Positions 1-6,576 of a stretch of 8,888 bases of DNA are shown here, piece by piece. This DNA is from JAUIEH01 sp964483375 (GTDB taxonomy: Bacteria; Pseudomonadota; Alphaproteobacteria; Caulobacterales; Maricaulaceae). The stretch covers positions 1 to 8,888 of the forward strand of contig CAZABJ010000077.1 of assembly GCA_964483375.1 (NCBI GenBank), given 5' to 3'. The notes under the pieces are model-generated. The model saw only the letters and a program-made list of their open reading frames with translations, was not told where the DNA came from and did not search any database. Made by a program: the position numbers and the translations under genes. The first letter of the stretch is position 1. The number at the start of each line of letters is the position of its first letter.

Positions 1-39
1 GGCCGTTACTTCTTCGGCCGCGTGACGCAAACCTTCTAA
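1..39 (+). CDS. C-terminal end of an outer-membrane protein, probably a TonB-dependent receptor (partial)
   Basis: Thirteen codons in frame 1 end at TAA 37-39 and read GRYFFGRVTQTF. A short run of alternating aromatic and polar residues closing on a terminal Phe is the usual last beta-strand of Gram-negative outer-membrane barrels, where the final Phe is the BAM assembly signal. An ending of this type is common in TonB-dependent receptors. The strong terminator 27 bases downstream supports this being a true gene end. Only the tail is visible, so the receptor class and substrate cannot be told; another barrel protein is possible. Confidence 0.6.
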   Translation, partial: GRYFFGRVTQTF

Positions 40-66
40 GACAAGCATCGTCATGCACGATTGCTG

Positions 67-96
67 GCGGCGGGCCTCGGCCCGCCGCTTTTTTTT
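67..96 (+). terminator. Rho-independent terminator
   Basis: A perfect 9-bp GC stem (67-75 GCGGCGGGC pairing with 80-88) with a CTCG tetraloop is followed directly by eight T residues (89-96). It lies just after the stop at 39 and terminates the upstream outer-membrane protein transcript, separating it from the lipoprotein gene. Confidence 0.95.
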
Positions 97-177
97 CGCG
101 CAAGCGGGGTCTAGGACACTGGTCTCTCGGCTTGACGTTTGCCCCTTGATGCCGTGACCGTTGGCATGGCTTGTATT

Positions 178-186
178 GGAGGGGGG
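178..186 (+). promoter_or_regulatory. Shine-Dalgarno site that sets the lipoprotein start
   Basis: The purine run GGAGGGGGG ends 7 bases before ATG 194. This favours ATG 194 over the in-frame TTG at 161, which would put the run inside the coding region and add 11 residues ahead of the signal peptide. No convincing sigma-70 promoter was found upstream: TTGACG at 132-137 is a possible -35, but no good -10 lies at the right spacing. Confidence 0.75.
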
Positions 187-193
187 CGAAGTG

Positions 194-928
194 ATGGTTC
201 TGTCAAAGCGTTCTGGCGCTTGCGCGCTCGCGGTCGCCTGCGGTCTCATCGCAGCCTGCGCCCATGCGCCGCCCCAACCGCAAGAATTCAGCGGCGTCTA
301 TTTCGAGAACTTTGAAATCAACGGGTTTCGCGACGATGCGTCGGGGGAGACCTGGTGGGCGGTGGTCTCGCCAGAAGCTCGACGCGCGCTAGCGGATGCG
401 ACGCCTGAGTGGGCGGCTTCGGTCCGGCCTGAGCATGGCTCCCAGTGGCGGATTGCGTTTGAAGGCATGCTGTCCCGGGTTGGGCGCTTCGGCCATTTGG
501 GCTCCTTTGAACGCAGCGTCTTTATCGGGCGCTTGGAGAGCGTGCGTTGGGACGGCCCGCCGCCGCGTTGCGAGCCGGCCGCGACAATCGTCTTTTTCGG
601 CGACGGAGAGGCGGAAGGCTTTGCGGAGACCGGAACGGGTTTGGCGCTGCTCGACGAGGTGATGGAGCCCGCCTCGCGTTGCGACGTGGAGGCCGTCGAG
701 CTTGTCGGACATACCGATAGTCGCGGCTCCGAAGCGGCGAATGTGGCGTTGTCCCGGCGCCGGGCTGACGTCGTGCGCGATCTGCTCGTTGCGCGCGGCG
801 CCCCGGCCGGCGTCATTACGATCATTGCGCGCGGAGAGGCCGAGCCGTTGCGGGAAACCGCCGACGGTGCGGATGAGGCGATGAACCGCCGTGTCGAGGT
901 CTCAATCGCGTTTGGGCAGAGGCGTTAG
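194..928 (+). CDS. OmpA-family peptidoglycan-binding lipoprotein
   Basis: A 244-residue envelope protein. The N-terminus (MVLSKRSGAC...) has a basic start, a hydrophobic stretch and the lipobox IAAC, so signal peptidase II should cut before Cys22 and leave a lipid-anchored protein. Residues about 30-128 form an unrecognised segment with a Trp-Trp pair at 54-55. Residues about 129-242 are an OmpA-like domain that binds the diaminopimelate of peptidoglycan. The core motif GHTDSRG is at 172-178 and LSRRRA at 186-191. Asp175 and Arg190 are 15 residues apart, as in the ligand-binding Asp/Arg pair of characterised OmpA domains, and MNRRVEV closes the domain. The role is probably tethering the membrane to the cell wall. 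Pal-like or stress-sensing variants are possible, but no tol genes are nearby. It appears to be a single-gene unit, converging with the PHA synthase gene 22 bases away. Confidence 0.88.
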   Translation: MVLSKRSGACALAVACGLIAACAHAPPQPQEFSGVYFENFEINGFRDDASGETWWAVVSPEARRALADATPEWAASVRPEHGSQWRIAFEGMLSRVGRFGHLGSFERSVFIGRLESVRWDGPPPRCEPAATIVFFGDGEAEGFAETGTGLALLDEVMEPASRCDVEAVELVGHTDSRGSEAANVALSRRRADVVRDLLVARGAPAGVITIIARGEAEPLRETADGADEAMNRRVEVSIAFGQRR

Positions 929-931
929 TCC

Positions 932-949
932 CGCGCCAAAGCTGGCGCG
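932..949. terminator. Hairpin between convergent genes, possible bidirectional terminator
   Basis: A perfect 7-bp stem (CGCGCCA 932-938 with TGGCGCG 943-949) and a 4-base AAGC loop fill most of the 22-base gap between the lipoprotein stop (928) and the PHA synthase stop (951). The position suits termination or 3'-end protection for both transcripts. There is no T-run on either side, so it is not a classical intrinsic terminator. Confidence 0.45.
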
Positions 950-950
950 A

Positions 951-2732
951 TCAGTCCCTCACATAGCCGCCGGGCGCGGCGGGCAGGGCGGCTTTGGCGT
1001 CAAGCGCGTTGTCCGGCAGGCCCGCGCGCGCTGGGGGTCTGGCCGGGCGTTCACCGGAGGAGCGCTCGGACAGCCACGACAACCAGCTCGGCCACCATGA
1101 GCCGTTGCGGACCGGCGTGAGCTCGGCCCAGCCGTCGGGCGCGAGGAAGTATTCGCAATCGGCTTTGGTGGCGATTTGGTGTTTTCGGCGCGGGTGTTCG
1201 GGCGGGCTGACCACGCCGGCGTTGTGTCCGCCATTGGTGAGCGCGAACGTCACTTCGGTGTCGGCGAGCAGGTGGATTTTGTAGACCGACCGCCAGGGCG
1301 CGACATGATCGGTCTTGGTGCCGAGCGCGAAAATCGGCGCGCGAATGTCGGACACCGCTGTGGGCCGCCCGTCCACATGGAAGCGGCCCTGCGCGAAGTC
1401 GTTGTTGAGGAAGAATTTCCGAAGATACTCGGAGTGCATCTTGTAGGGCATGCGCGTGGTGTCACGGTTCCACGCCATGAGTTCGTTCACCGCTTCTCGC
1501 TGCCCGAGATAATAGGCCTGCTGCATGCGCCGCCAAATGAGTTCGCGGGATCGCAATAAGGCGAACGCGCCGGCCATCTGATCCCCGGTCAGGTAGCCCT
1601 CCTTGGACATCCCCGCTTCGAGCAACGCCAGCTGCGCCTCGTCGATAAACAGCGATAGCTCGCCAGGATCGGAGAAATCCGTCTGTGCGGCGAACAAGGT
1701 GAGCGACGCCAGGCGATGGTCGTTTTCGCGCGCCATCGCCGCGGCGGCGACCGTCAGCAACGTGCCGCCCAAGCAGTAACCGACCGCATGGATGCGTTCG
1801 TCGGGGACGAGCGCGCCGACCGCGTCGAAGGCCGCCATGACGCCATGCCGGCGGTAGTCGTCGAACGCCATGTCGCGATCGTCCGCGCCGGGATTGCGCC
1901 AGGAGATGGCGAAGACGGTGTAGCCGGCGCGAACGAGATATTCGATCAGCGACGCCCCCGGCGCGAGATCGAGAATGTAGTATTTCATGATCCAGGCGGG
2001 CGTGATGACCACCGGTTCCCGCCTTACGTTCTCAGTCTGCGGCTCATACTGGATGAGTTCGATGAGCGCGTTTCGGTAGACGACCTTACCCGGGGTCGCC
2101 GCCAGTCGCTCGCCTATGCCGGCGGGGGATTGCGGTTCTTGGGCGGCGCCGGTGAGCTGGTCGCGCATGTCTTCGAGAAAGTGCAGATAACCCCGCCAGA
2201 GATTGGCGCCGCGCTCCTCCATCGTCGCGCGCAGCGCTTCTGGATTGGTGAGCAGCATGTTGGCGGGGTGAAGCGCTTCGGAAAGCTGGCGCGTGAGGAA
2301 GGCGACTTGCTCAGCGTGGTTGCGGGAGACCCCGCGCGGAGACGCCTGCGGGCTTTCGAGCATGCTGGCCAGCAGATCGTGCTGCGCCTGCAAACTCTCC
2401 AAGACGGTCAGATACAACGCCATCCCGTCCAGGGGCTTGTCTCGCAACACGCTGAGGGCCTTTGCCTGTACGTCTGCGGCTTCTTGCGCCATCAGACCGG
2501 CGTTTCGCAGGCCGGTCTCCACGCGCCACCCTGGCGAGACGAGCGCGTGGCTCATCCAGTCGAACCAGGCCGATGCGGCGCTTAAGGGAGAAAAGCCCCC
2601 GGTCGCGCGGGCGAATAGCGACCAAAGCTCGGCGTCGATTTGGGCGCCGAAGCTGGGGCGGGGCGAGGGCGTAGGCTCTGGCGCGGCCGGGGTCGCTGAG
2701 TGCGCCCCGCGCGCCTCGGTCAAATCATCCAA
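951..2732 (-). CDS. phaC: Poly(3-hydroxyalkanoate) synthase-family protein (class I-like PhaC)
   Basis: A 593-residue alpha/beta-hydrolase-fold protein, close to the usual class I PhaC length of about 590. PHA synthases polymerise (R)-3-hydroxyacyl-CoA into granule polyester and release CoA. Residues about 25-210 are the PhaC N-terminal region; the catalytic domain follows. The lipase-like box GYCLGG places the nucleophile at Cys320, Asp475 lies in TKTDH and His503 in NGGHNAG, so the Cys-Asp-His triad is complete. ISWRNPG (276-282) is also typical of the family. The end (about 558-590) is a Pro/Ala-rich tail. The start is TTG 2732, chosen because GGGGGAG (2739-2745) sits 6 bases upstream and no earlier or better start exists. 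It is last in an operon after a FabI-like reductase. The segment MAWNRDTTRMPYKMHSEYLR (419-438) suggests a divergent subgroup often annotated only as alpha/beta hydrolase. The family call is firm, but activity and substrate chain length are inferred. Confidence 0.9.
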   Translation of the reverse strand: MDDLTEARGAHSATPAAPEPTPSPRPSFGAQIDAELWSLFARATGGFSPLSAASAWFDWMSHALVSPGWRVETGLRNAGLMAQEAADVQAKALSVLRDKPLDGMALYLTVLESLQAQHDLLASMLESPQASPRGVSRNHAEQVAFLTRQLSEALHPANMLLTNPEALRATMEERGANLWRGYLHFLEDMRDQLTGAAQEPQSPAGIGERLAATPGKVVYRNALIELIQYEPQTENVRREPVVITPAWIMKYYILDLAPGASLIEYLVRAGYTVFAISWRNPGADDRDMAFDDYRRHGVMAAFDAVGALVPDERIHAVGYCLGGTLLTVAAAAMARENDHRLASLTLFAAQTDFSDPGELSLFIDEAQLALLEAGMSKEGYLTGDQMAGAFALLRSRELIWRRMQQAYYLGQREAVNELMAWNRDTTRMPYKMHSEYLRKFFLNNDFAQGRFHVDGRPTAVSDIRAPIFALGTKTDHVAPWRSVYKIHLLADTEVTFALTNGGHNAGVVSPPEHPRRKHQIATKADCEYFLAPDGWAELTPVRNGSWWPSWLSWLSERSSGERPARPPARAGLPDNALDAKAALPAAPGGYVRD

Positions 2733-2738
2733 TCCGTG

Positions 2739-2745
2739 CTCCCCC
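2739..2745 (-). promoter_or_regulatory. Shine-Dalgarno site for the PHA synthase gene, supports the TTG start
   Basis: On the minus strand GGGGGAG lies 6 bases before TTG 2732, entirely within the 15-base gap after the reductase stop codon (2748-2750). This is strong enough to support initiation from the rare TTG codon. Confidence 0.75.
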
Positions 2746-2747
2746 GC

Positions 2748-3509
2748 TTAGGACATCACATGATAGCCGGCGTCCACATAGGAGATGTTGCCGGTGACCT
2801 GTTGAGCCGCATCGCTGACCAGATAGGCGGCGAATGCGCCGACATCGTCGATGGTGGCGAGCTTGCGCTGGGGCGCGCGGGCGGCGGCCTCATCGAGAAT
2901 TGCGTCAAAATGGGCGATGCCGGAGCCGGCGCGGGTCCTCATCGGTCCCGGCGACAATGCGTTGACGCGGATGCCTTCCGGACCGAGGTCGGCGGCGAGG
3001 TAGCGGACGGTCCCCTCAAGGGCGGCTTTGACCGGTCCCATGATGTTGTAGTTGTCGACGACTTTTTCCGCGCCGTAATAGCTCACCGTCAAAAGACAGC
3101 CGCCGTCCCGCATCAGCGGCCGGGCGCGGTTCGCCAGCCGAATGAAAGAGTGGACCGAGACGTCCATCGCCCGGGCGAAGCCTTCGCGCGAGGCGTTCAC
3201 GACGCGGGCGTGGAGATCTTCTTTGGGACAAAACGCGACGGAGTGCAGCAGAAAGTCGAGCTTCCCCCACCGCTCGTCAATGGCGGTGAACAAGGCGTCG
3301 GAATGGGCATCGATCTCGACATTGAGCGGGAGGCATAGGCCGGCCTCGACCTCCTGCGCGACGGGCTCCACATGCGGGCGCGCTTTATCGTTGAGATAGG
3401 TGATCGCGAGTTCCGCGCCTGCGGCGTGGAACGCCCGAGCGCATCCCGTTGCGATGCTGTCGCCATTGGCGACGCCGACGACAAGGCCGGTTTTGCCGGT
3501 CAGGGTCAC
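2748..3509 (-). CDS. fabI: FabI-type enoyl-ACP reductase (NADH)
   Basis: A 253-residue short-chain dehydrogenase of the FabI type (usual length about 260). FabI reduces the trans-2 double bond of enoyl-ACP using NAD(P)H, the last step of each fatty-acid elongation cycle. The nucleotide-binding motif GVANGDSIATG spans 12-22, matching the FabI GxxxxxSIAxG pattern and not the generic SDR TGxxxGxG. The catalytic set Tyr144, Tyr154 and Lys161 in SYYGAEK...NYNIMGPVK has the spacing of E. coli FabI Tyr146/Tyr156/Lys163. The start is GTG 3509: it begins VTLTGKTGLVVG, the normal FabI N-terminus, and has GGGAGG 8 bases upstream. An open frame continues to 3701, but that part lies inside the ATPase gene and has no FabI character. 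The GTG overlaps the ATPase stop as GTGA, suggesting translational coupling. Its position beside a PHA synthase suggests a specialised paralogue, perhaps acting on enoyl-CoA/ACP for redox balance; this is inference. Confidence 0.9.
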   Translation of the reverse strand: MTLTGKTGLVVGVANGDSIATGCARAFHAAGAELAITYLNDKARPHVEPVAQEVEAGLCLPLNVEIDAHSDALFTAIDERWGKLDFLLHSVAFCPKEDLHARVVNASREGFARAMDVSVHSFIRLANRARPLMRDGGCLLTVSYYGAEKVVDNYNIMGPVKAALEGTVRYLAADLGPEGIRVNALSPGPMRTRAGSGIAHFDAILDEAAARAPQRKLATIDDVGAFAAYLVSDAAQQVTGNISYVDAGYHVMS

Positions 3510-6229
3510 GGTGCGGGCCTCCCGGCTGTGTTGCGGCGATGGCGTTTGGCGCGCCAGCGGATGGTCATCTTGTGGACTTCCTCCACACCTAAGAAAAACA
3601 GCGCCAGCCCCAACAGCGCTCCGAAATGAGTGAGCGAGACCGCCTGCAATCCCAACACGCCGCTCAGCCCGGGCGTGTTCATGGCGATGAGGTGCATGCA
3701 CAACGCCGCCGGCGTCGCGACTGCGAGGAAGCGGTTGCTGAAATAGGGCATGGTGAAAAGCGAGCGATGCTCCGAGCGACTCGACAGCGCGTGCATGTTT
3801 CCGAACAAAACCATCATCAAGAGGGTCAGGTTCTGCGCCGCGGCGTGCTCTAAGCCGCTCGCCAGCGCGCTTGAGAACACAAGAAACGCGATGACGCCCA
3901 TGGCCGAGCCTGCGACGAGCACATGCTCGATCACATGGCGTTCGAAAATGGGCTCATGGGGGTCGCGGGGAGGGGCGTCCAGTTCGTCGCCCTCCTTGGG
4001 TTCGAAGGCGAGCGCCACATCCTGCAAGCCGTTGGCGACCAAGTTGAGCCATAAGAGCTGAACCGCCGTCAGCGGCATGGGCAGACCCGCGCCGACGCTC
4101 AAGAAGAACAGAACAAGCGCGGAAAACCCGGTCGCCGTCAGCAGACTGATGACTTTGCGGATGTTGTTGTAGACGATCCGCCCCTGTTCGACCCCCGCGA
4201 CGATAGAGCTGAATTTGTCGTCGGTGATGATGAGGTCGGCGGCCTCTTTCGCCACATCCGCGCCGGACTTGCCCATCGCGACGCCGGCGTTGGCCCGCCG
4301 CATCGCAGGCGCGTCGTTCACCCCATCGCCTGTGACCGCTACGAAATGGCCCGCCTGCATGAAGGTTTCGACGATGAGTTCTTTTTGCGTGGGCTCGATG
4401 CGGGCGAAGATCCGGGCGGGCAAGATGAGCTTGCGCAGCGCCTCACGGCCCTTGGGCTCGGTCTCGCGGATCATCGCGCCGGTCACCACCGGGTCATCCT
4501 CGGCGGCGAGCCCGAGTTGTTGGCCGATGGCGTGGGCGGTGGAGGGGTGGTCGCCGGTGACCATCGCCACGCCGATGCCGCCGTCTCTGCACCGGTCTAT
4601 CGAGGCGCGCGCGTCGGTCCGCGCGGGGTCGATCATGGCGACCAGGCCGAGAAACACCAGGTCCGAAAGCGTGTCGTCGCTGAGGGTGTCGACAGACGCA
4701 GCGGGGCGCTTGGCCAATGCGATCACCCGGTAGCCTTCGCCCGCCAGGGCGTTGAACTGGGCTTCCACGGCTGCGGCGTCGATTGCGACGTCTCCCTCGT
4801 CGGACCGCATTCTCGTAGACGCCGCGAGGATCTTTTCGGGGCTCCCCTTAACGAAGAGCTCCGCGCCTCCCCCAACTTCGGCCGTATTCACACTGGCGCT
4901 GAAGGCGCGTTGGGATTCGTAAGGGATGAGCTTGAGCCGCCGCCGCTCCTCGCGGGTGCGCTGCAGCGACAAGCCGTATTTCTTGGCGAAGACAAGAAAA
5001 GCCACGTCGACGATATCGCCGTCGGAAGTCCATTCCCCGCCCGCGTAATCCAGATAGCTCTCATTGGCGAGCACGCCGGTGACGATGAGTTCTTCAAGCC
5101 AAGCAAGGTCGTCGCCCTGTACGTCGCCGGGTGCGATGCCGGCGCCGGTGGCGGCGTAAATGCGCCCCGAGGGCAGAACCGCCTTGTCGATCGTCAGCTC
5201 ATTGACGGTCAGCGTCCCGGTCTTGTCTGAGCAGATGAAGGTGCACGATCCCAGCGCCTCCACCGCGACGAGCTTGCGGATGATGACGTTTTCGTCGGCC
5301 ATGCGCTTCATGCCGATCGCCAAGGCGACCGTCAGCGCAGCGGGCAAGCCCTCGGGAATCGCCGATACGGCCAGGCCGATGCCCATCATGATGACGTCGG
5401 CCGAGCTGTACCCGCCCCGCAGCACCATCAGCGCGGCCAGCCCGATGATCGCCAGCATGATCACGCCGGCGACTTGATAGGTGAAACGCCGAATACGGAT
5501 CATTAGCGGCGGCTCGGAGACGCGCCGCGCGGTGACCCGCTGGGCGATTTTTCCGATTTGCGTGTTCAGGCCTGTTGCGAGGACGACGCCGCGGCCGCGC
5601 CCCCGCGTCACGATGGCGCCGGCGAACAGGCGGTCGTGACGTTCCGCCAGCGGCGCGTCCTCAGCGCTATGGGCGGTCTGGCTCTTGGTCACCGCGACGG
5701 ACTCGCCGGTCAACAGGGATTCATCGACGCTCAAATCGTCGCTGTCGGTCAGCGCGATGTCGGCCGGGATGCGGTCTCCTGAAGAAACCAACACCAGATC
5801 GCCCGGCACGATTTGGGTGACCTCCACCGTCGCCGGCCGCCCATCGCGAATGACATGGGCGACGCCTTTGACCATGGCTCTCAGCGCAGCGGCGGATCGC
5901 TGAGCGGAGAACTCTTGGGTGGCCCCGATGACGGCGTTGATGAGCAGCACCGCGACGATGAAGACGCCGCTGGGGGTCTGTCCGATGAGGAACGACACCG
6001 CCGCCGCGATGACGAGAATGTAGATGAACGGGCTTAGGAATTGTCGCGCGAAAGTGACGAGGAGGTTGGGCGGGGCGGGCTCGGGCAGTCGGTTCGGGCC
6101 GAAGGTCTCCAACCGAACGCGCGCTTCCTCCGCTGAAAGGCCTTGGCTTTCATCGGCCGTGGTCGTCTCGGCCGCGGCCGCGCTTGCGTCGAGCGGATCG
6201 TTCAACGCCAAATTTCCGGATGTGCTCAT
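3506..6229 (-). CDS. P2-type (Ca2+-ATPase-like) cation-transporting P-type ATPase
   Basis: A 907-residue inner-membrane pump from ATG 6229. It has the full P2 layout: N-terminal cation-ATPase domain (about 29-62), TM1-2 (64-105), actuator domain with TGES 174-177, TM3-4 (252-305) with PEGLP 292-296, phosphorylation site DKTGTLT with Asp335, nucleotide-binding KGSPE 461-465, TGD 558-560, hinge TGDGVNDAP 633-641, then six C-terminal helices (about 692-882). Catalytic residues are intact. Transport residues differ from SERCA: by alignment, N768 becomes Gly701, E771 becomes Ala704, T799 becomes Ala732 and D800 becomes Asn733, while N796 is kept as Asn729 and the M4 Glu as Glu293. The ion is therefore uncertain. 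An upstream in-frame ATG (6310) is rejected because it overlaps a consensus -10 box, leaving ATG 6229 with a leader of roughly 70 bases. Only a weak AGGG lies before it, 12 bases away. It is first in the operon with the reductase and synthase genes. Confidence 0.9.
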   Translation of the reverse strand: MSTSGNLALNDPLDASAAAAETTTADESQGLSAEEARVRLETFGPNRLPEPAPPNLLVTFARQFLSPFIYILVIAAAVSFLIGQTPSGVFIVAVLLINAVIGATQEFSAQRSAAALRAMVKGVAHVIRDGRPATVEVTQIVPGDLVLVSSGDRIPADIALTDSDDLSVDESLLTGESVAVTKSQTAHSAEDAPLAERHDRLFAGAIVTRGRGRGVVLATGLNTQIGKIAQRVTARRVSEPPLMIRIRRFTYQVAGVIMLAIIGLAALMVLRGGYSSADVIMMGIGLAVSAIPEGLPAALTVALAIGMKRMADENVIIRKLVAVEALGSCTFICSDKTGTLTVNELTIDKAVLPSGRIYAATGAGIAPGDVQGDDLAWLEELIVTGVLANESYLDYAGGEWTSDGDIVDVAFLVFAKKYGLSLQRTREERRRLKLIPYESQRAFSASVNTAEVGGGAELFVKGSPEKILAASTRMRSDEGDVAIDAAAVEAQFNALAGEGYRVIALAKRPAASVDTLSDDTLSDLVFLGLVAMIDPARTDARASIDRCRDGGIGVAMVTGDHPSTAHAIGQQLGLAAEDDPVVTGAMIRETEPKGREALRKLILPARIFARIEPTQKELIVETFMQAGHFVAVTGDGVNDAPAMRRANAGVAMGKSGADVAKEAADLIITDDKFSSIVAGVEQGRIVYNNIRKVISLLTATGFSALVLFFLSVGAGLPMPLTAVQLLWLNLVANGLQDVALAFEPKEGDELDAPPRDPHEPIFERHVIEHVLVAGSAMGVIAFLVFSSALASGLEHAAAQNLTLLMMVLFGNMHALSSRSEHRSLFTMPYFSNRFLAVATPAALCMHLIAMNTPGLSGVLGLQAVSLTHFGALLGLALFFLGVEEVHKMTIRWRAKRHRRNTAGRPAP
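3518..3523 (-). promoter_or_regulatory. Shine-Dalgarno site for the FabI-like gene
   Basis: On the minus strand GGGAGG is 8 bases ahead of GTG 3509 and lies inside the final codons of the ATPase gene. It supports the short FabI start over the upstream open frame. Confidence 0.7.
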
Positions 6230-6300
6230 GAGCGAAGGGAGCCCTGGCCAGATGCGGACCGGCCGAGTGATGACCGACGGCGCGTTATGGCCCATGCATG

Positions 6301-6309
6301 TGACAGTCA
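6301..6309. repeat. Short palindrome TGAC-A-GTCA at the predicted transcription start
   Basis: The 9-base perfect dyad TGACAGTCA touches the -10 box (6309-6314) and covers the predicted start site of the ATPase operon. This is a reasonable place for a repressor operator, but a 9-base dyad arises by chance often enough that the evidence is weak. Confidence 0.2.
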
Positions 6310-6314
6310 TTATA
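6309..6314 (-). promoter_or_regulatory. Consensus -10 box (TATAAT) of a probable operon promoter
   Basis: The minus strand reads CGTATAATGAC, giving a perfect TATAAT with a predicted start near 6302, about 70 bases before ATG 6229. No good -35 is present: the 17-base position reads GACGCC, and AAGACG lies at a 19-base spacing. A promoter with a perfect -10 and poor -35 fits activator-dependent transcription, but no clear FNR/FixK box (TTGAT-N4-ATCAA) was found. The call rests on the hexamer and its place in the only large gap upstream of the ATPase/FabI/PhaC operon. Confidence 0.5.
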
Positions 6315-6576
6315 CGATTGTGCGATAGAGCGGCGTCTTGCCGCAGTGCAGCGTCGTTGTCGTAAGGGCTCCGCGGTTTAGCGCAGCGCCGGTCGTTCTC
6401 AGTCGCTCCCGCGTTTCAATCCGTTTTTCAAATCCGACCAAGGCCAGCCGCGCATGGGTGCGTCGCAAACGGGAAACATGGCGTCTGTTGGTCCAGCCGA
6501 TCGCTTCGGCCAGGGCGCAGCTCCCACCAGCGACGGTGATCGGCCGAGCGCCTTGTGACGACCCGGCGGGTTCGAC
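6310..6576 (-). pseudogene. Possible decayed C-terminal winged-helix of a Crp/Fnr-family regulator
   Basis: The 347-base gap between the sugar enzyme gene and the ATPase gene has no complete gene. Just after the TAA at 6577-6579, the same minus-strand frame stays open for 88 codons to TAA 6310-6312, but holds no plausible start codon near its beginning. Its translation includes LAEAIGWTNRRHVSRLRR (6463-6513) and, further on, EKRIETRERLRTTG (about 6388-6429). By eye this follows the Crp/Fnr helix-turn-helix pattern LAxALGxTxxHVxRxLRRL, then a wing, then RIEIxDxxxLxxxA, with one-residue slips in and after the recognition helix. The cyclic-nucleotide-binding domain is absent. It could be a remnant of a regulator once attached to the operon. 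Codon use is less strongly GC3-biased than in neighbouring genes, and a chance open frame cannot be excluded. Confidence 0.35.
6330..6344. repeat. Inverted repeat GCGGC-N5-GCCGC in the -35 region
   Basis: A perfect 5-bp inverted repeat with a 5-base spacer (GTCTT) is centred at 6337, about 35 bases before the predicted operon start, where a recognisable -35 is missing. It could be an activator or repressor site. It also lies inside the end of the possible regulator remnant, so it may be incidental. Confidence 0.2.

Noticed and set aside
1716..2585. 289-codon plus-strand open frame opposite the PHA synthase
   Set aside because: It is antisense to a gene with an intact triad and full-length family match; its Arg/Gly/Asp-rich composition is typical of a GC-rich shadow frame.
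3510..3701. Longer FabI open frame starting at 3701
   Set aside because: The extra part lies inside the ATPase coding region in another frame; family length, N-terminus and a Shine-Dalgarno site all support GTG 3509.
4346..5230. 294-codon plus-strand open frame opposite the ATPase
   Set aside because: It overlaps the well-supported ATPase catalytic region on the other strand and shows no recognisable domain.
6230..6310. Longer ATPase start at ATG 6310 (27 extra residues)
   Set aside because: That ATG overlaps the perfect TATAAT box, has no Shine-Dalgarno site, and the added residues are unlike P-type ATPase N-termini.
6414..6431. Direct repeat TTTCAA at 6414-6419 and 6426-6431, considered as a CtrA- or FNR-like site
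   Set aside because: The spacing and sequence fit neither TTAA-N7-TTAA nor TTGAT-N4-ATCAA, and it lies over 100 bases from the proposed promoter.
6558..6573. Hairpin after the guanylyltransferase fusion stop
   Set aside because: The stem is about 6 bp with a bulged A and no following T-run on the minus strand, too weak to call a terminator.
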